A stretch of 64,000 nt of DNA from Reclinomonas americana ATCC 50394 (GCA_048213135.1 PS015009.1:806001-870000), one strand, 5' to 3'. Counted from the stretch's first letter, positions 55,856 through 64,000 are shown. The notes: generated by a model from the letters alone, not told the origin. Numbers and translations: made by a program.

Positions 55856-56401
55856 ATGATAAAAAAATTCCTCTCCGCCGTCCTCGCCCTCTTCATCGGG
55901 CTCACTGCGGCAACCGCTCAAACAACAGACGTTAAATCCATCTACGATTTTAAAGTGGAAGGACTCGAAGGCGGCAGCATCGACTTCGCCGCGTTCAAAG
56001 GCAAAAAGATCCTCATCGTTAATACCGCCAGCCAGTGCGGCTATACCAAGCAATACGCCGGTCTGCAGGAACTGTACGACAAGTACAAAGACAAACTGGT
56101 GATCGTAGGCTTCCCGGCCAATAATTTCGGCGGACAGGAACCCGGCACCAATACCGAGATCAAAGAATTCTGCAAAAAGAACTATGGCGTAACATTCCCT
56201 ATGGCCGCCAAGGTATCCGTAAAAGGTGATGACATGGCCGCGATCTATAAATGGCTCACCAGTAAAACAGAAAACCGTGTCCTCGATACCGAGATCAAAT
56301 GGAACTTCGGCAAATTCCTAATCGACGAAAAAGGAACACTCATCAACTATTTCCCGAGTAAGGTTACACCAATGAGTGAAGAGATTACAGGCAAGCTGTA
56401 A
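55856..56401 (+). CDS. Glutathione peroxidase family thiol peroxidase, exported
   Basis: 181 residues with a signal peptide (about 1-22, TAATAQ). The catalytic tetrad is complete: Cys61 (NTASQCGYT), Gln94 (NNFGGQEPG), Trp149 and Asn150 (IKWNFGKFLID). It is a Cys enzyme, so it probably reduces peroxides with thioredoxin-like donors in the periplasm. It serves here as the intact reference for the degenerate paralogue at 24364. It stands alone between AT-rich flanks. Confidence 0.93.
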   Translation: MIKKFLSAVLALFIGLTAATAQTTDVKSIYDFKVEGLEGGSIDFAAFKGKKILIVNTASQCGYTKQYAGLQELYDKYKDKLVIVGFPANNFGGQEPGTNTEIKEFCKKNYGVTFPMAAKVSVKGDDMAAIYKWLTSKTENRVLDTEIKWNFGKFLIDEKGTLINYFPSKVTPMSEEITGKL

Positions 56402-56751
56402 ATTTGAAAATGTGACGATTTGAAGATGTGAAAATGCAGAACCCACTAACATTACGCCATTGCCCGGTCTCCTGACCATTAAAAAATATACTCAAATCCC
56501 CGCTCAGCCGGGGATTTATCTTTGCGCCACCTCCGCGTCCTTCGTTCCTTTGCGGTTACATTTTACGCCATCGCCCGGTCTCCTGATCATCAAAAAATAT
56601 ACTCAAATTCCCGCTCAGCCGGGGATTTTCTTTGCGCCCCAGCTCCTCTGCGGGCTTTGCGTGAAATATTTATCGCAAGACAGAAGACCACTAAGTTTTC
56701 GCAGATCCAATTTTTGACTTTTTAATTTTGACTTTTGCTTTTGACTTACCT
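56402..56751. other. Intergenic between glutathione peroxidase and holB
   Basis: Short AT-rich motif (TTTGAAAATGTGACGATTTG-like) just after the stop, the 111-bp repeat pair with its hairpins, and T-rich sequence leading to the holB promoter. No gene is supported. Confidence 0.5.
56453..56640. repeat. 111-bp direct repeat, two copies, each with a terminator-like hairpin
   Basis: GCCCGGTCTCCTGA recurs at 56462 and 56573. Each copy has an A-rich stretch, a stem AAATCCCC / GGGGATTT (56494-56517) or AATTCCC / GGGGATT (56605-56627), then TTTGCGCC. Confidence 0.75.
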
Positions 56752-56759
56752 TACTTTTG
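56752..56759 (+). promoter_or_regulatory. Bacteroidota -7 element (TACTTTTG) for holB
   Basis: Exact TAnnTTTG, ending 6 bases before the holB ATG. Several TTTTG triplets lie about 10-25 bases upstream, where a -33 TTG is expected. Confidence 0.6.
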
Positions 56760-56765
56760 CGAACA

Positions 56766-57983
56766 ATGCAATTTCACGCCGTCATAGGTCAGAAAGATAC
56801 CAAAGAACAACTGGTACAACTGGTGCAGCACAACCGCCTCAGCCATGCCCTTTTATTCCTGGGCAAGGAAGGCAGCGGCGCCCTCAACCTGGCCATGGCC
56901 TTTGCACAATACGTGGTTTGTGAAAGAGTGAACGGAAAAGAAACAAAAACCGCGGAACCCTCTTTATTCGGAGACCCCGAGCCGGCACCCGGCATCCCGG
57001 ATTCCGGGTCCCTCAACGATTCCTGCGGCGAATGCCCGGCCTGTAAAAAAGCCACGGCGTTGGTACACCCCGATATTCATTTCTCCTACCCCGTCATCAC
57101 CAAAAAACCCGGCGAAAAACCCATCAGCACCGACTTCATCAGCGAGTGGCGGGAATTCATAGCCAAAGACAACTACCCCGATGTATACGACTGGCTCCAG
57201 TTCATTGGCGCGGAAAACAAACAGGGCAACATCACCGCCACCGAGTGCAACGACATCATCCGCAAACTCAACCTCAAAAGCTTTGAGAGCGAATACAAAA
57301 TACTCATCATGTGGATGCCCGAGTTCCTGGGTAAGGAAGGAAATAAACTGCTGAAACTGATCGAAGAGCCGCCGGCCAACACCCTGTTCATACTGGTGGC
57401 CGAAAACGAAAGCGAAATACTGCCCACCATCCTGTCGCGTACCCAGCTGGTGAAAATACCCCGTCTGAGTAACCTCGATATTGAAGCGGCGCTGGAACTG
57501 CGGGAAGGCGTATCTATGGAAAAAGCACAGCAGGCAGCCGCCGTTGCCGGGGGCAGTTACCGCGAAGCCCTGCAATTGTTGCAGCACGCCGAAGACGACT
57601 GGCAAACCATGCTCCGCGAATGGCTCAATGCCATATTAAAAACCGGCCCCGCCGCCCAGGTCAAATGGATTGACGATGCCGCCAAAATGGGCCGCGAAAA
57701 ACAAAAACAATTTCTCAAATACTTCATCCACCTGCTCGAACAGGCCATCCGTTTCCGCACCATCGACAACGGCGCAGCACAGCCCGACCTGCGCAACGAC
57801 GCCGATTTTGCCCTTCGCCTCAACCGCATTTGCAGCATCCCCCAGCAGGAAGCCCTGGTAGACGAGCTCAGCAAAGCCAGCTACTACATCGAACGCAATG
57901 CCAACGGCAAAATGCTCTTTCATGCCCTTTCCATCAGGATATACCATATTATTAGTAACAATTCATTAATTTTGATGGATTGA
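56766..57983 (+). CDS. holB: DNA polymerase III subunit delta' (clamp loader)
   Basis: 405 residues. An AAA+ clamp-loader fold of the delta' type: MQFHAVIGQKDTKEQLVQLVQHNRLSHALLFLGKEGSGALNLA (degenerate P-loop, as expected), the zinc module CGECPACKKATALVHPD near 90-106, MWMPEFLGKEGNKLLKLIEEPPANTLFILVAE, and LPTILSRTQLVKIPRLS with the sensor 1 region. It works with the gamma/tau and delta subunits to open the sliding clamp. ATG at 56766 gives the family N-terminus and is 6 bases after a promoter box; an in-frame TTG lies inside that box. Confidence 0.92.
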   Translation: MQFHAVIGQKDTKEQLVQLVQHNRLSHALLFLGKEGSGALNLAMAFAQYVVCERVNGKETKTAEPSLFGDPEPAPGIPDSGSLNDSCGECPACKKATALVHPDIHFSYPVITKKPGEKPISTDFISEWREFIAKDNYPDVYDWLQFIGAENKQGNITATECNDIIRKLNLKSFESEYKILIMWMPEFLGKEGNKLLKLIEEPPANTLFILVAENESEILPTILSRTQLVKIPRLSNLDIEAALELREGVSMEKAQQAAAVAGGSYREALQLLQHAEDDWQTMLREWLNAILKTGPAAQVKWIDDAAKMGREKQKQFLKYFIHLLEQAIRFRTIDNGAAQPDLRNDADFALRLNRICSIPQQEALVDELSKASYYIERNANGKMLFHALSIRIYHIISNNSLILMD

Positions 57984-58065
57984 GGACTCAGAACCGTAGT
58001 GTACAGCGTTTGAGAAGTGGATTTTTAGTTTAATACCAGCTTTTTCAACCATAATCAGCATTGTT

Positions 58066-58144
58066 GCGTCGCAATCCTTTCAGCTGCATACCTTTATGCA
58101 GCATTTTCGCCGAACAGGATTACCAAAGTACAAGTGTGCGACGC
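58066..58144. other. Nested three-stem palindromic element upstream of ricT
   Basis: Three stems nest in each other: GCGTCGCA (58066-58073) with TGCGACGC (58137-58144), ATCCT (58074-58078) with AGGAT (58116-58120), and GCTGCATA (58083-58090) with TATGCAGC (58095-58102), loop CCTT. It could be a structured RNA leader or a repeat-type element; orientation is unknown. Confidence 0.5.
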
Positions 58145-58222
58145 CACCAAAGCTGCACAGCGCTGCTACTGCTCGTTTCATAATTTCCTCACTATCAATT
58201 ATTTACTACTAATATCCATTAT

Positions 58223-59656
58223 ATGGGATGTGGAAGTTGCGGAACAGGTAAAGACGGCGCCCCTTCAGGCTGCCAGAGCCATGGCCACTGTGCCAGCGGC
58301 GGATGTAACCGTATGAATGTATACAACTGGCTGGCCGACCTCCCCTTCAGCGACCCCGAAAGCAATTGCCGCATCATTGAAGTGAGCTTCAATAACGGCA
58401 GCCGCAAGGATTACTTCAGGAACAGCACCACCCACTTTTTTGAAAAGGGCGACACCATTGCCGTAGAAGGCGTGAGCGGTTTTGACGTGGGCATGGTCAA
58501 CCTCACCGGGGAACTGGTAAGGTTGCAGCTGAAAAAACACAAGATCGACGAAAAGAACCCCGACATAAAAAAAGTACTCCGCCCCGCCACGGAATCGGAC
58601 CTCGCTAAAATGAAGGAATCCAAATCCCGTGAAGCGCAGGTACTCATCCGCAGCAGGGCCATCGCCCGCCAGCTCAAACTGGAAATGAAGATGGCCGAAG
58701 TGGAAGTACAGGCCGACGGCAGGAAAGCAACCTTCTTTTATATTGCCGACGACCGTGTGGATTTCAGGGAACTGATCAAACTCTACGCCGGCGAATTCAA
58801 GGTGAAGGTGGAAATGCGCCAGATCGGCGCCCGCCAGGAAGCCGGTAAAGTTGGCGGCATCGGCAGTTGCGGCCGTGAACTCTGTTGCAGCAGCTGGCTC
58901 ACCGATTTCAAAAGCGTGAACACCAACGCCGCCCGCTACCAGAACCTGAGCATCAACCAGACTAAGCTGAGCGGCCAGTGCGGCCGTTTGAAATGCTGTC
59001 TCAATTACGAGCTGGACACCTATATGGATGCCCTGCAGTTCTTCCCCGACGATGCCGACAGCATTGAAGTAGCCAAGGGGCGTGCTTTCCTAGCCAAGAA
59101 AGATATTTTCCGCAACCTGATGTGGTATACCCTGCCCGACAGCAACAAACAATACCCCCTCACCCTTGAAAGGGTAAGAAAGATAAAAGACCTGAACCGC
59201 CAGGGCATCAGGCCCGAAGAGCTGGAACCGGTGGAAGTGGTATCCAGCAAACCGAAAGAGATTGAACCGGTATATGCCGATGTGGTAGGACAGATCAGCC
59301 TCCGCTCCCTCGAAAAAACCAGCCGCAAAAGAAGGGAAAATGAACGCGGCCAGCGCCAGGGCAAACAACAGCAGGGCGGCGGTCGTGGTGGTAACCAGCA
59401 GCAGGGCAACCAGCAACAGGGAGGCCAGCAAAAACAACAACAAAGACCCAACCCGCAAAGAGGAGGAGGACAACAACAGCAAAAAGGTAATACCAACCCG
59501 CAGCAGCAACAACGCGGCGGCGGACAACAGCAGGGAGGAAAAGGCGGGCAGGGACAAGGCCAGAATCGCCAGCAGCGCCCGCAACAGCAACGCGGACAAC
59601 AGCAGAAAGGCAATAACAACCCGCAGCAGCAACAGAAGAACAACGAAAAAAAATAA
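58223..59656 (+). CDS. ricT: PSP1-domain protein RicT-like with long Gln/Gly/Asn-rich tail
   Basis: 477 residues. Cys-rich N-terminus (Cys 3, 6, 17, 23, 28), PSP1 domain about 50-290 with GSCGRELCCSSWL (215-225) and GQCGRLKCCLNYE (251-263), whose Cys residues bind Fe-S clusters in the RicAFT complex of Bacillus, where it helps RNase Y mature mRNA. RicA and RicF are not nearby, and in Bacteroidota the protein may act alone. From about 380 to the end the chain is low-complexity, almost only Gln, Gly, Asn, Arg and Lys. The gene precedes gldA on the same strand. Confidence 0.85.
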   Translation: MGCGSCGTGKDGAPSGCQSHGHCASGGCNRMNVYNWLADLPFSDPESNCRIIEVSFNNGSRKDYFRNSTTHFFEKGDTIAVEGVSGFDVGMVNLTGELVRLQLKKHKIDEKNPDIKKVLRPATESDLAKMKESKSREAQVLIRSRAIARQLKLEMKMAEVEVQADGRKATFFYIADDRVDFRELIKLYAGEFKVKVEMRQIGARQEAGKVGGIGSCGRELCCSSWLTDFKSVNTNAARYQNLSINQTKLSGQCGRLKCCLNYELDTYMDALQFFPDDADSIEVAKGRAFLAKKDIFRNLMWYTLPDSNKQYPLTLERVRKIKDLNRQGIRPEELEPVEVVSSKPKEIEPVYADVVGQISLRSLEKTSRKRRENERGQRQGKQQQGGGRGGNQQQGNQQQGGQQKQQQRPNPQRGGGQQQQKGNTNPQQQQRGGGQQQGGKGGQGQGQNRQQRPQQQRGQQQKGNNNPQQQQKNNEKK

Positions 59657-59701
59657 CATAGTTTATATAAATCACGTCAGGTATTTTATCCTGGCGTTTT
59701 T

Positions 59702-59709
59702 TATTTTTG
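59702..59709 (+). promoter_or_regulatory. Bacteroidota -7 element (TATTTTTG) for gldA
   Basis: Exact TAnnTTTG, 16 bases before the gldA ATG. The preceding sequence (CAGG...CCTGGCG) forms a weak hairpin that may end ricT transcription. Confidence 0.5.
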
Positions 59710-59725
59710 CGATACAACCAATTAC

Positions 59726-60640
59726 ATGTCAATAGAAGTCCGCCAACTCAGTAAGATCTATGGTACACAAAAAGCGCTGAATGAAGTTTCGTTCAGCGTG
59801 AAGAAGTCTGAGATCGTGGGTTTCCTCGGACCCAACGGCGCCGGTAAAAGCACCACCATGAAGATCATTACCGGTTATATTGAAGCCGACGGTGGTGAAG
59901 CTGAAGTATGCGGCATCCCCGTAACGCCCAACGGCAGCACCAAAAAAAAGATAGGCTACCTGCCCGAAGCCAACCCGCTTTACCATGATATGTATGTGAG
60001 GGAGTACCTCGGCTTTATCGCCGGTGTACACGAACTGGCCGATACAAAAAACGCGGTGGAAAAAGCCATCGAAACCGTAGGCCTTACCATTGAGGCCAAT
60101 AAAAAAATCGTGCAACTGAGCAAGGGATACAAACAACGCGTAGGCCTGGCCGCCGCACTCATACACGATCCCGAAGTACTGATACTTGATGAACCCACCA
60201 GCGGCCTCGACCCCAACCAGATTGTGGAGATCAGGGAAGTGATACGCCGGCTGGGACAAAACAAAACCGTATTGTTTTCCTCGCATATCCTGCAGGAAGT
60301 ACAGGCCATCTGCGATAGGGTGATCATCATCAGCAAAGGCAATATCGTTGCCGATGACCAGCTGAGCAACCTTACCCGTGGCAGCAAACCATCGGGCAAC
60401 GCGATCCGCCTGCAACTGAAAGAAGCCGTGGAGCCGGGCATTTTTGCAGACATCGAAAACATTACCCGCGAGGATGCCCATACCTGGACCTTTACAACCG
60501 CCAACGCGGAAAGCCTGAAACGCAGGCTGCTCCAACTGGCGCTGGACAAGAACCTGAACATTGTTTCACTGGAAAGCAGCGATGCCGCTTCCACAGCAAC
60601 ACTGGAAGACATCTTCCGCAACCTTACCAAATCAAACTGA
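59726..60640 (+). CDS. gldA: Gliding-motility-associated ABC transporter ATPase GldA
   Basis: 304 residues. Walker A GPNGAGKST at 35-43, GYLPEANPLYHDMYVREYLGF near 78, signature LSKGYKQRVGLAAALIHDPEVLILDEPTSGLDPNQ (about 131-165) and SSHILQEVQ. This pattern, especially PEANPLYHDMYVREYL, is that of GldA, which with GldF/GldG forms an ABC transporter required for gliding in some Flavobacterium. GldF/G are not in this window. 25 bases before eno, so possibly co-transcribed. Confidence 0.88.
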   Translation: MSIEVRQLSKIYGTQKALNEVSFSVKKSEIVGFLGPNGAGKSTTMKIITGYIEADGGEAEVCGIPVTPNGSTKKKIGYLPEANPLYHDMYVREYLGFIAGVHELADTKNAVEKAIETVGLTIEANKKIVQLSKGYKQRVGLAAALIHDPEVLILDEPTSGLDPNQIVEIREVIRRLGQNKTVLFSSHILQEVQAICDRVIIISKGNIVADDQLSNLTRGSKPSGNAIRLQLKEAVEPGIFADIENITREDAHTWTFTTANAESLKRRLLQLALDKNLNIVSLESSDAASTATLEDIFRNLTKSN

Positions 60641-60665
60641 TTATATCTAAAAACCAATTACCAAT

Positions 60666-61955
60666 ATGAGCTACATCGCCTCCATTCATGCCCGGCAGAT
60701 ACTCGACAGCCGCGGCAATCCGACAGTTGAAGTTGACATCCTTACCGAGAACGAACACCTGGGCCGTGCCGCGGTACCCAGTGGTGCCAGCACCGGTATA
60801 CACGAAGCCGTGGAACTGCGTGACGGTAATAAAAAACTGTACGGAGGCAAAAGCGTACTTAAAGCTGTAAAGAATGTAAACACCGTACTGGCAGAGAACC
60901 TGCTGGGATGGGATGTGGCCGACCAGACCGGCATCGACGCTATGATGATCGCGCTGGACGGCACTGCCAATAAAGGCAAGCTGGGCGCCAATGCCATGCT
61001 GGCTGTAAGTATGGCCGTAGCCAAAGCCGCGGCACTGGAAGCCAACCTGCCGCTGTACCGCTACATTGGTGGTACCAACGCCAAAATACTTCCTATTCCC
61101 ATGATGAACATCCTGAACGGTGGCGCTCATGCGGATAACAAGATCGACTTCCAGGAATTTATGGTGATGCCTGTAGGCGCTTCCGATTTCAGCGAAGGTC
61201 TGCGCTGGGGTGTTGACATTTTCCACGCCCTTAAAAGCGTGCTCAGGAAAAAAGGATACAGTACCAATGTAGGTGATGAAGGCGGCTTTGCCCCCAACAT
61301 CCAGAGCAATGAAGAAGCCATTGAAACCGTACTCACCGCCATACAGGCAGCTGGCTATAAAACCGGCAGCCAGGTGATGATTGCCATGGATGCTGCCAAC
61401 AGCGAACTGTGGAACGCGAAAGAGAAAAAATACATCTTCCATAAAAGCGATGGCAAAAAAATGACCAGCGAGCAACTGGTAAAATACTGGGAAGGCTGGG
61501 TAAAGCATTATCCCATCTGCTCTATCGAGGACGGCATGGCCGAAGACGACTGGAAGGGCTGGAAAATGCTGACCGACGCCATCGGTAAAAAATGCCAGCT
61601 GGTGGGTGATGACCTTTTCGTAACCAATGTAACCCGCCTGGAAAGGGGTATTAAGGAATCCATCGGCAATGCCCTGCTGGTAAAAGTGAACCAGATTGGC
61701 ACCATCACCGAAACCATCAACGCCGTTTCTATGGCGCAAAACAATGGTTTTAATACGATTATGAGTCACCGGAGCGGTGAAACCGAGGATACCACCATTG
61801 CCGACCTGGCTGTGGCACTCAACTGCGGGCAGATCAAAACCGGCTCCGCTTCCCGTACCGACCGTATGGCCAAGTACAACCAACTGATCCGTATCGAAGA
61901 AATACTGGCGGAAAGTGCGGTATATCCGAAGGGAAAGATTAAATTTGGTAAATAA
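60666..61955 (+). CDS. eno: Enolase
   Basis: 429 residues. Interconverts 2-phosphoglycerate and phosphoenolpyruvate. [11 protein letters not shown] at the start, [18 protein letters not shown] (catalytic His and Glu region, near 155), [10 protein letters not shown] (Glu near 208), [14 protein letters not shown] with the metal Asp, [15 protein letters not shown] (catalytic Lys near 341) and [17 protein letters not shown] (370). All sites are intact. It follows gldA and precedes divIC. Confidence 0.98.
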   Translation: MSYIASIHARQILDSRGNPTVEVDILTENEHLGRAAVPSGASTGIHEAVELRDGNKKLYGGKSVLKAVKNVNTVLAENLLGWDVADQTGIDAMMIALDGTANKGKLGANAMLAVSMAVAKAAALEANLPLYRYIGGTNAKILPIPMMNILNGGAHADNKIDFQEFMVMPVGASDFSEGLRWGVDIFHALKSVLRKKGYSTNVGDEGGFAPNIQSNEEAIETVLTAIQAAGYKTGSQVMIAMDAANSELWNAKEKKYIFHKSDGKKMTSEQLVKYWEGWVKHYPICSIEDGMAEDDWKGWKMLTDAIGKKCQLVGDDLFVTNVTRLERGIKESIGNALLVKVNQIGTITETINAVSMAQNNGFNTIMSHRSGETEDTTIADLAVALNCGQIKTGSASRTDRMAKYNQLIRIEEILAESAVYPKGKIKFGK

Positions 61956-61996
61956 GCGACAGGGTCCGGGTGCCCCGCGTACCCGGACTATTCTAT

Positions 61997-62305
61997 ATGA
62001 AAATACTCACCTACATACCTTCCTGGCTTAAAAACAAGTACCTGCTTACTTCCGTTGCCTTTGTGCTGCTGATGGTGTTCTTCGATAATAAGGACATTCC
62101 GTCCAGTATCGAGCGCTGGAGCAAGTTGAAGGAATTGCAAAAAAGTGAACAACATTTAGCCCAACAGATAGCCGATGCCCGAAAAGAGTTGAATTTGCTG
62201 AAAACAAATGCGCAAACTGTTGAAAAATATGCAAGGGAAAATTACCTGATGAAGAAAGATAACGAGGATCTTTTCGTCGTGAAAAGCCCATCCACGGCCA
62301 AATAA
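61997..62305 (+). CDS. Septum formation initiator, DivIC/FtsB family
   Basis: 102 residues: short cytoplasmic N-terminus, one transmembrane helix (about 16-34, LLTSVAFVLLMVFF), then a coiled coil (LKELQKSEQHLAQQIADARKELNLLKTNAQTVEKYARENYLMKKDNEDLFVV). It matches the FtsB/DivIC topology of the divisome. It is 41 bases after eno, an arrangement also common outside Bacteroidota. The upstream in-frame ATG at 61970 would add nine residues without family resemblance. Confidence 0.88.
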   Translation: MKILTYIPSWLKNKYLLTSVAFVLLMVFFDNKDIPSSIERWSKLKELQKSEQHLAQQIADARKELNLLKTNAQTVEKYARENYLMKKDNEDLFVVKSPSTAK

Positions 62306-62396
62306 TTTGCTTAGAATACAATATCCCACCGTAATTTCCGTTTATGTAAGCGGATATGAATATTTAATTTTTTTAACACAAGCAACCAACCGTTGT

Positions 62397-62636
62397 ATGC
62401 ACAATTTTACCCTGGAAGATTTGCTTCGCTATTTGTATAACGAAACTTCCCCTGAACAAACAGCTCAAATAAAAGCTGCTTTGGAGACCGACTGGACACT
62501 GCGTGAAAAATTCGAGGTAATGGCTTCTGCCAAACAAAGGCTGGAAGCCCTTAAGATGTCGCCCCGCCAGCAAACGATCGACAACATCCTTAACCACGCC
62601 GAAAAAGCCGTTTCAGAACTTTCATCAATGGCCTGA
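62397..62636 (+). CDS. Small protein, anti-sigma-factor-like, unknown function (79 residues)
   Basis: 79 residues, all helical: FTLEDLLRYLYNETSPEQTAQIKAALETDWTLREKFEVMASAKQRLEAL. The first half resembles the N-terminal region of anti-sigma factors and related small regulators (a YLYNETSPEE-type helix pair), but there is no zinc motif and no membrane helix. I start at 62397 because the upstream frame is not protein-like. A terminator follows, directly abutting nth. Confidence 0.65.
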   Translation: MHNFTLEDLLRYLYNETSPEQTAQIKAALETDWTLREKFEVMASAKQRLEALKMSPRQQTIDNILNHAEKAVSELSSMA

Positions 62637-62666
62637 TACCCCAACCGGTAATTAACTTATTTTCGC

Positions 62667-62692
62667 TCCCGGCCCTTTAGCCGGGATTTTTT
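62667..62692 (+). terminator. Rho-independent terminator directly before the nth start codon
   Basis: Stem TCCCGGC / GCCGGGA, loop CCTTTA, then six T ending one base before the nth ATG. It ends the preceding small gene. Confidence 0.8.
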
Positions 62693-63340
62693 ATGACCAC
62701 GAAGGAACGGTACGATTTTGTGATCGACTATTTTAAGGAACACGCCCCCAATGCGGAAACGGAACTGATCTACGATAACCCTTTCCAGTTGCTGGTGGCC
62801 GTTATTTTGTCGGCACAGTGTACCGATAAAAGGGTAAATATGACTACCCCTGCCATTTTTGAACGGTACCCCGATGCCGAAACGATGAGCCGGGCTTCTG
62901 TGGAAGACATGTTTGGCCTGATCAGGAGCATCTCCTATCCCAATAACAAATCCAAGCACCTGGTGGGTATGGCTAAAATGCTGGTAGAGCGATTTGGCGG
63001 ACGTGTACCCATGACCGTTGAGGAACTCATTCAACTGCCGGGTGTGGGCCGGAAGACCGCCAATGTGATCACTTCAGTGGTTGATGAACAGCCCAATATG
63101 GCCGTAGATACCCATGTTTTCCGCGTCAGCGCCCGCATCGGCCTTACCCGGAATGCCACTACCCCGCTGGCCGCTGAAAAACAACTGATCAGCCATCTTC
63201 CCCGCGAATATGTGTTCCGTGCACACCACTGGCTTATCCTTCATGGCCGGTACATCTGCGTGGCCCGAAACCCCCGCTGCTCCGAATGCGGGCTTAAACC
63301 GGTGTGTAAATATTTTATGAAACAAAAAACGAAAAGTTGA
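62693..63340 (+). CDS. nth: Endonuclease III (DNA glycosylase/AP lyase)
   Basis: 215 residues. Removes oxidised pyrimidines and nicks the abasic site in base excision repair. Helix-hairpin-helix LPGVGRKTANV with catalytic Lys121, VDTHVFRVSARIG with catalytic Asp139, and the 4Fe-4S ligands Cys189, Cys196, Cys199 and Cys205 (spacing 6-2-5), all as in the family. The ATG at 62693 directly follows a terminator T-tract and has no Shine-Dalgarno; the next Met would remove the conserved N-terminus. Confidence 0.95.
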   Translation: MTTKERYDFVIDYFKEHAPNAETELIYDNPFQLLVAVILSAQCTDKRVNMTTPAIFERYPDAETMSRASVEDMFGLIRSISYPNNKSKHLVGMAKMLVERFGGRVPMTVEELIQLPGVGRKTANVITSVVDEQPNMAVDTHVFRVSARIGLTRNATTPLAAEKQLISHLPREYVFRAHHWLILHGRYICVARNPRCSECGLKPVCKYFMKQKTKS

Positions 63341-63434
63341 AATTTTTTTGAGGAAATATCCCTTTATTTGTATAGTAATCGACCACCCTTCCAAAACCCG
63401 GCTAAATTTTTAATAAAGGACATATTCTAATTGC

Positions 63435-64000
63435 ATGAAAAAATTATTAGTTTTTGTTGGGCTTGTATTGCTGTTTTCCTTTGTTTCTCCCCACGCCTCT
63501 GCACAGTACTACTTCTATGACAATGATCATTATGACACCCCGCTCATCTTTGAAGTAGGCGGATCTGTTGGTGCCATGAACTCCCTTACCGACCTGGGAG
63601 GAAGAAAAGGCATAGGTAAAAAATTCGTGAAGGATCTTAACCTGAATAAAACCAATGTTTGCGGAAGCATTTTCCTGGGCGCTACTTACAGGGATATGAT
63701 TATGTTCAAACTGGAAGCTGCTTTTGGTAAAGTACAGGGCGATGACGCCGTACTGAAAAAAGTGGCACCCAGCACTTTCGGCCGCTATGAAAGGAACCTG
63801 AATTTCAGGAGCAAAATCACCGAATTCTCCGGTATGTTTGAAATTCACCCGTTGTATATATTCAATAACTACGACGGCGACAACGATAAAACGCCACCCA
63901 GCTTTTCTCCTTACATCACAGCCGGTGTGGGCCTGTTCTCTTTTAACCCGCAGGCAAAAACCACCAACGGTTGGGTAGACCTTCAGCCACTAAGCACCGA
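63435..64000 (+). CDS. Outer-membrane beta-barrel protein, 5' part (runs off the window)
   Basis: 188 codons are open to the end of the window. Signal peptide about 1-24 (SFVSPHASAQ), then alternating strands (PLIFEVGGSVGAMNSLTDLGGRKG, VCGSIFLGATYRDMIMFKLEAAFGKVQGDD, SPYITAGVGLFSFNP), the pattern of small eight-strand Bacteroidota barrels of the DUF6089 kind (tentative). Function unknown. Gap of 94 bases after nth. Confidence 0.78.
   Translation, partial: MKKLLVFVGLVLLFSFVSPHASAQYYFYDNDHYDTPLIFEVGGSVGAMNSLTDLGGRKGIGKKFVKDLNLNKTNVCGSIFLGATYRDMIMFKLEAAFGKVQGDDAVLKKVAPSTFGRYERNLNFRSKITEFSGMFEIHPLYIFNNYDGDNDKTPPSFSPYITAGVGLFSFNPQAKTTNGWVDLQPLST

Noticed and set aside
60624-61883. 419-codon minus-strand ORF opposite eno
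   Set aside because: Antisense to a complete enolase; no protein motif.
1-64000. tRNA, rRNA or tmRNA genes
   Set aside because: I looked for tRNA T-loops and rRNA signatures and saw none; a covariance-model scan would be decisive.

Overview
The window is a piece of a Bacteroidota genome, most likely family Chitinophagaceae. This is an inference from gene content: several very large secreted proteins with type IX secretion (T9SS) C-terminal sorting domains, gldA, a CarboxypepD-plug-type TonB receptor, DUF6443/DUF5977 RHS proteins, and TAnnTTTG promoter elements close to start codons. Two runs of N (16857-17229 and 18412-18841) mark scaffold gaps around an insertion sequence.

Layout. 1-1806: the end of a lipoprotein gene, rsmA, a membrane-anchored GspG-like protein and two tiny overlapping membrane ORFs. 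1857-8929 (minus): two T9SS cargo proteins, a calcium-stalk adhesin-like protein and a purple-acid-phosphatase-like phosphoesterase. 9294-15836: an AT-rich accessory zone with a broken REP-type transposase, small orphan minus-strand genes, an XRE-type regulator, a RadC-like protein, several tandem repeats and a dispersed multi-hairpin repeat. 15830-19030: an orphan RHS tip module, interrupted by an IS3-family (IS407-group-like) element. 19314-30505 (minus): a compact RHS operon made of an outer-membrane coiled-coil/beta-barrel protein, a DUF5977 RHS-like protein, a glutathione-peroxidase fold that has lost its catalytic residues, an RHS protein ending in an M91-like zinc metallopeptidase tip, and a lipoprotein that is the obvious immunity candidate. 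30844-41719: three more T9SS cargo proteins, including a 2065-residue one with Ig-like repeats and a calcium-binding stalk, and an M1 aminopeptidase. 41845-64000: mostly housekeeping genes (pdxA, dodecin, an eight-gene ABC export/regulator operon, a TonB receptor, radA, comF, a beta-helix lipoprotein, glutathione peroxidase, holB, ricT, gldA, eno, divIC, nth) and the start of an outer-membrane protein.

The most interesting part is 9.9-30.5 kb. It looks like a Bacteroidota polymorphic-toxin locus: a full RHS operon followed downstream by displaced tip/immunity modules, each bounded by copies of a repeat that folds into up to three hairpins and shows a compensatory base-pair change. The same zone holds a dead REP-associated transposase and a recent IS insertion. 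The catalytically dead glutathione peroxidase inside the RHS operon can be compared directly with an intact paralogue at 55856. A second theme is promoter architecture: several genes have a TAnnTTTG-like element only 4-6 bases before the ATG, which predicts leaderless mRNAs.
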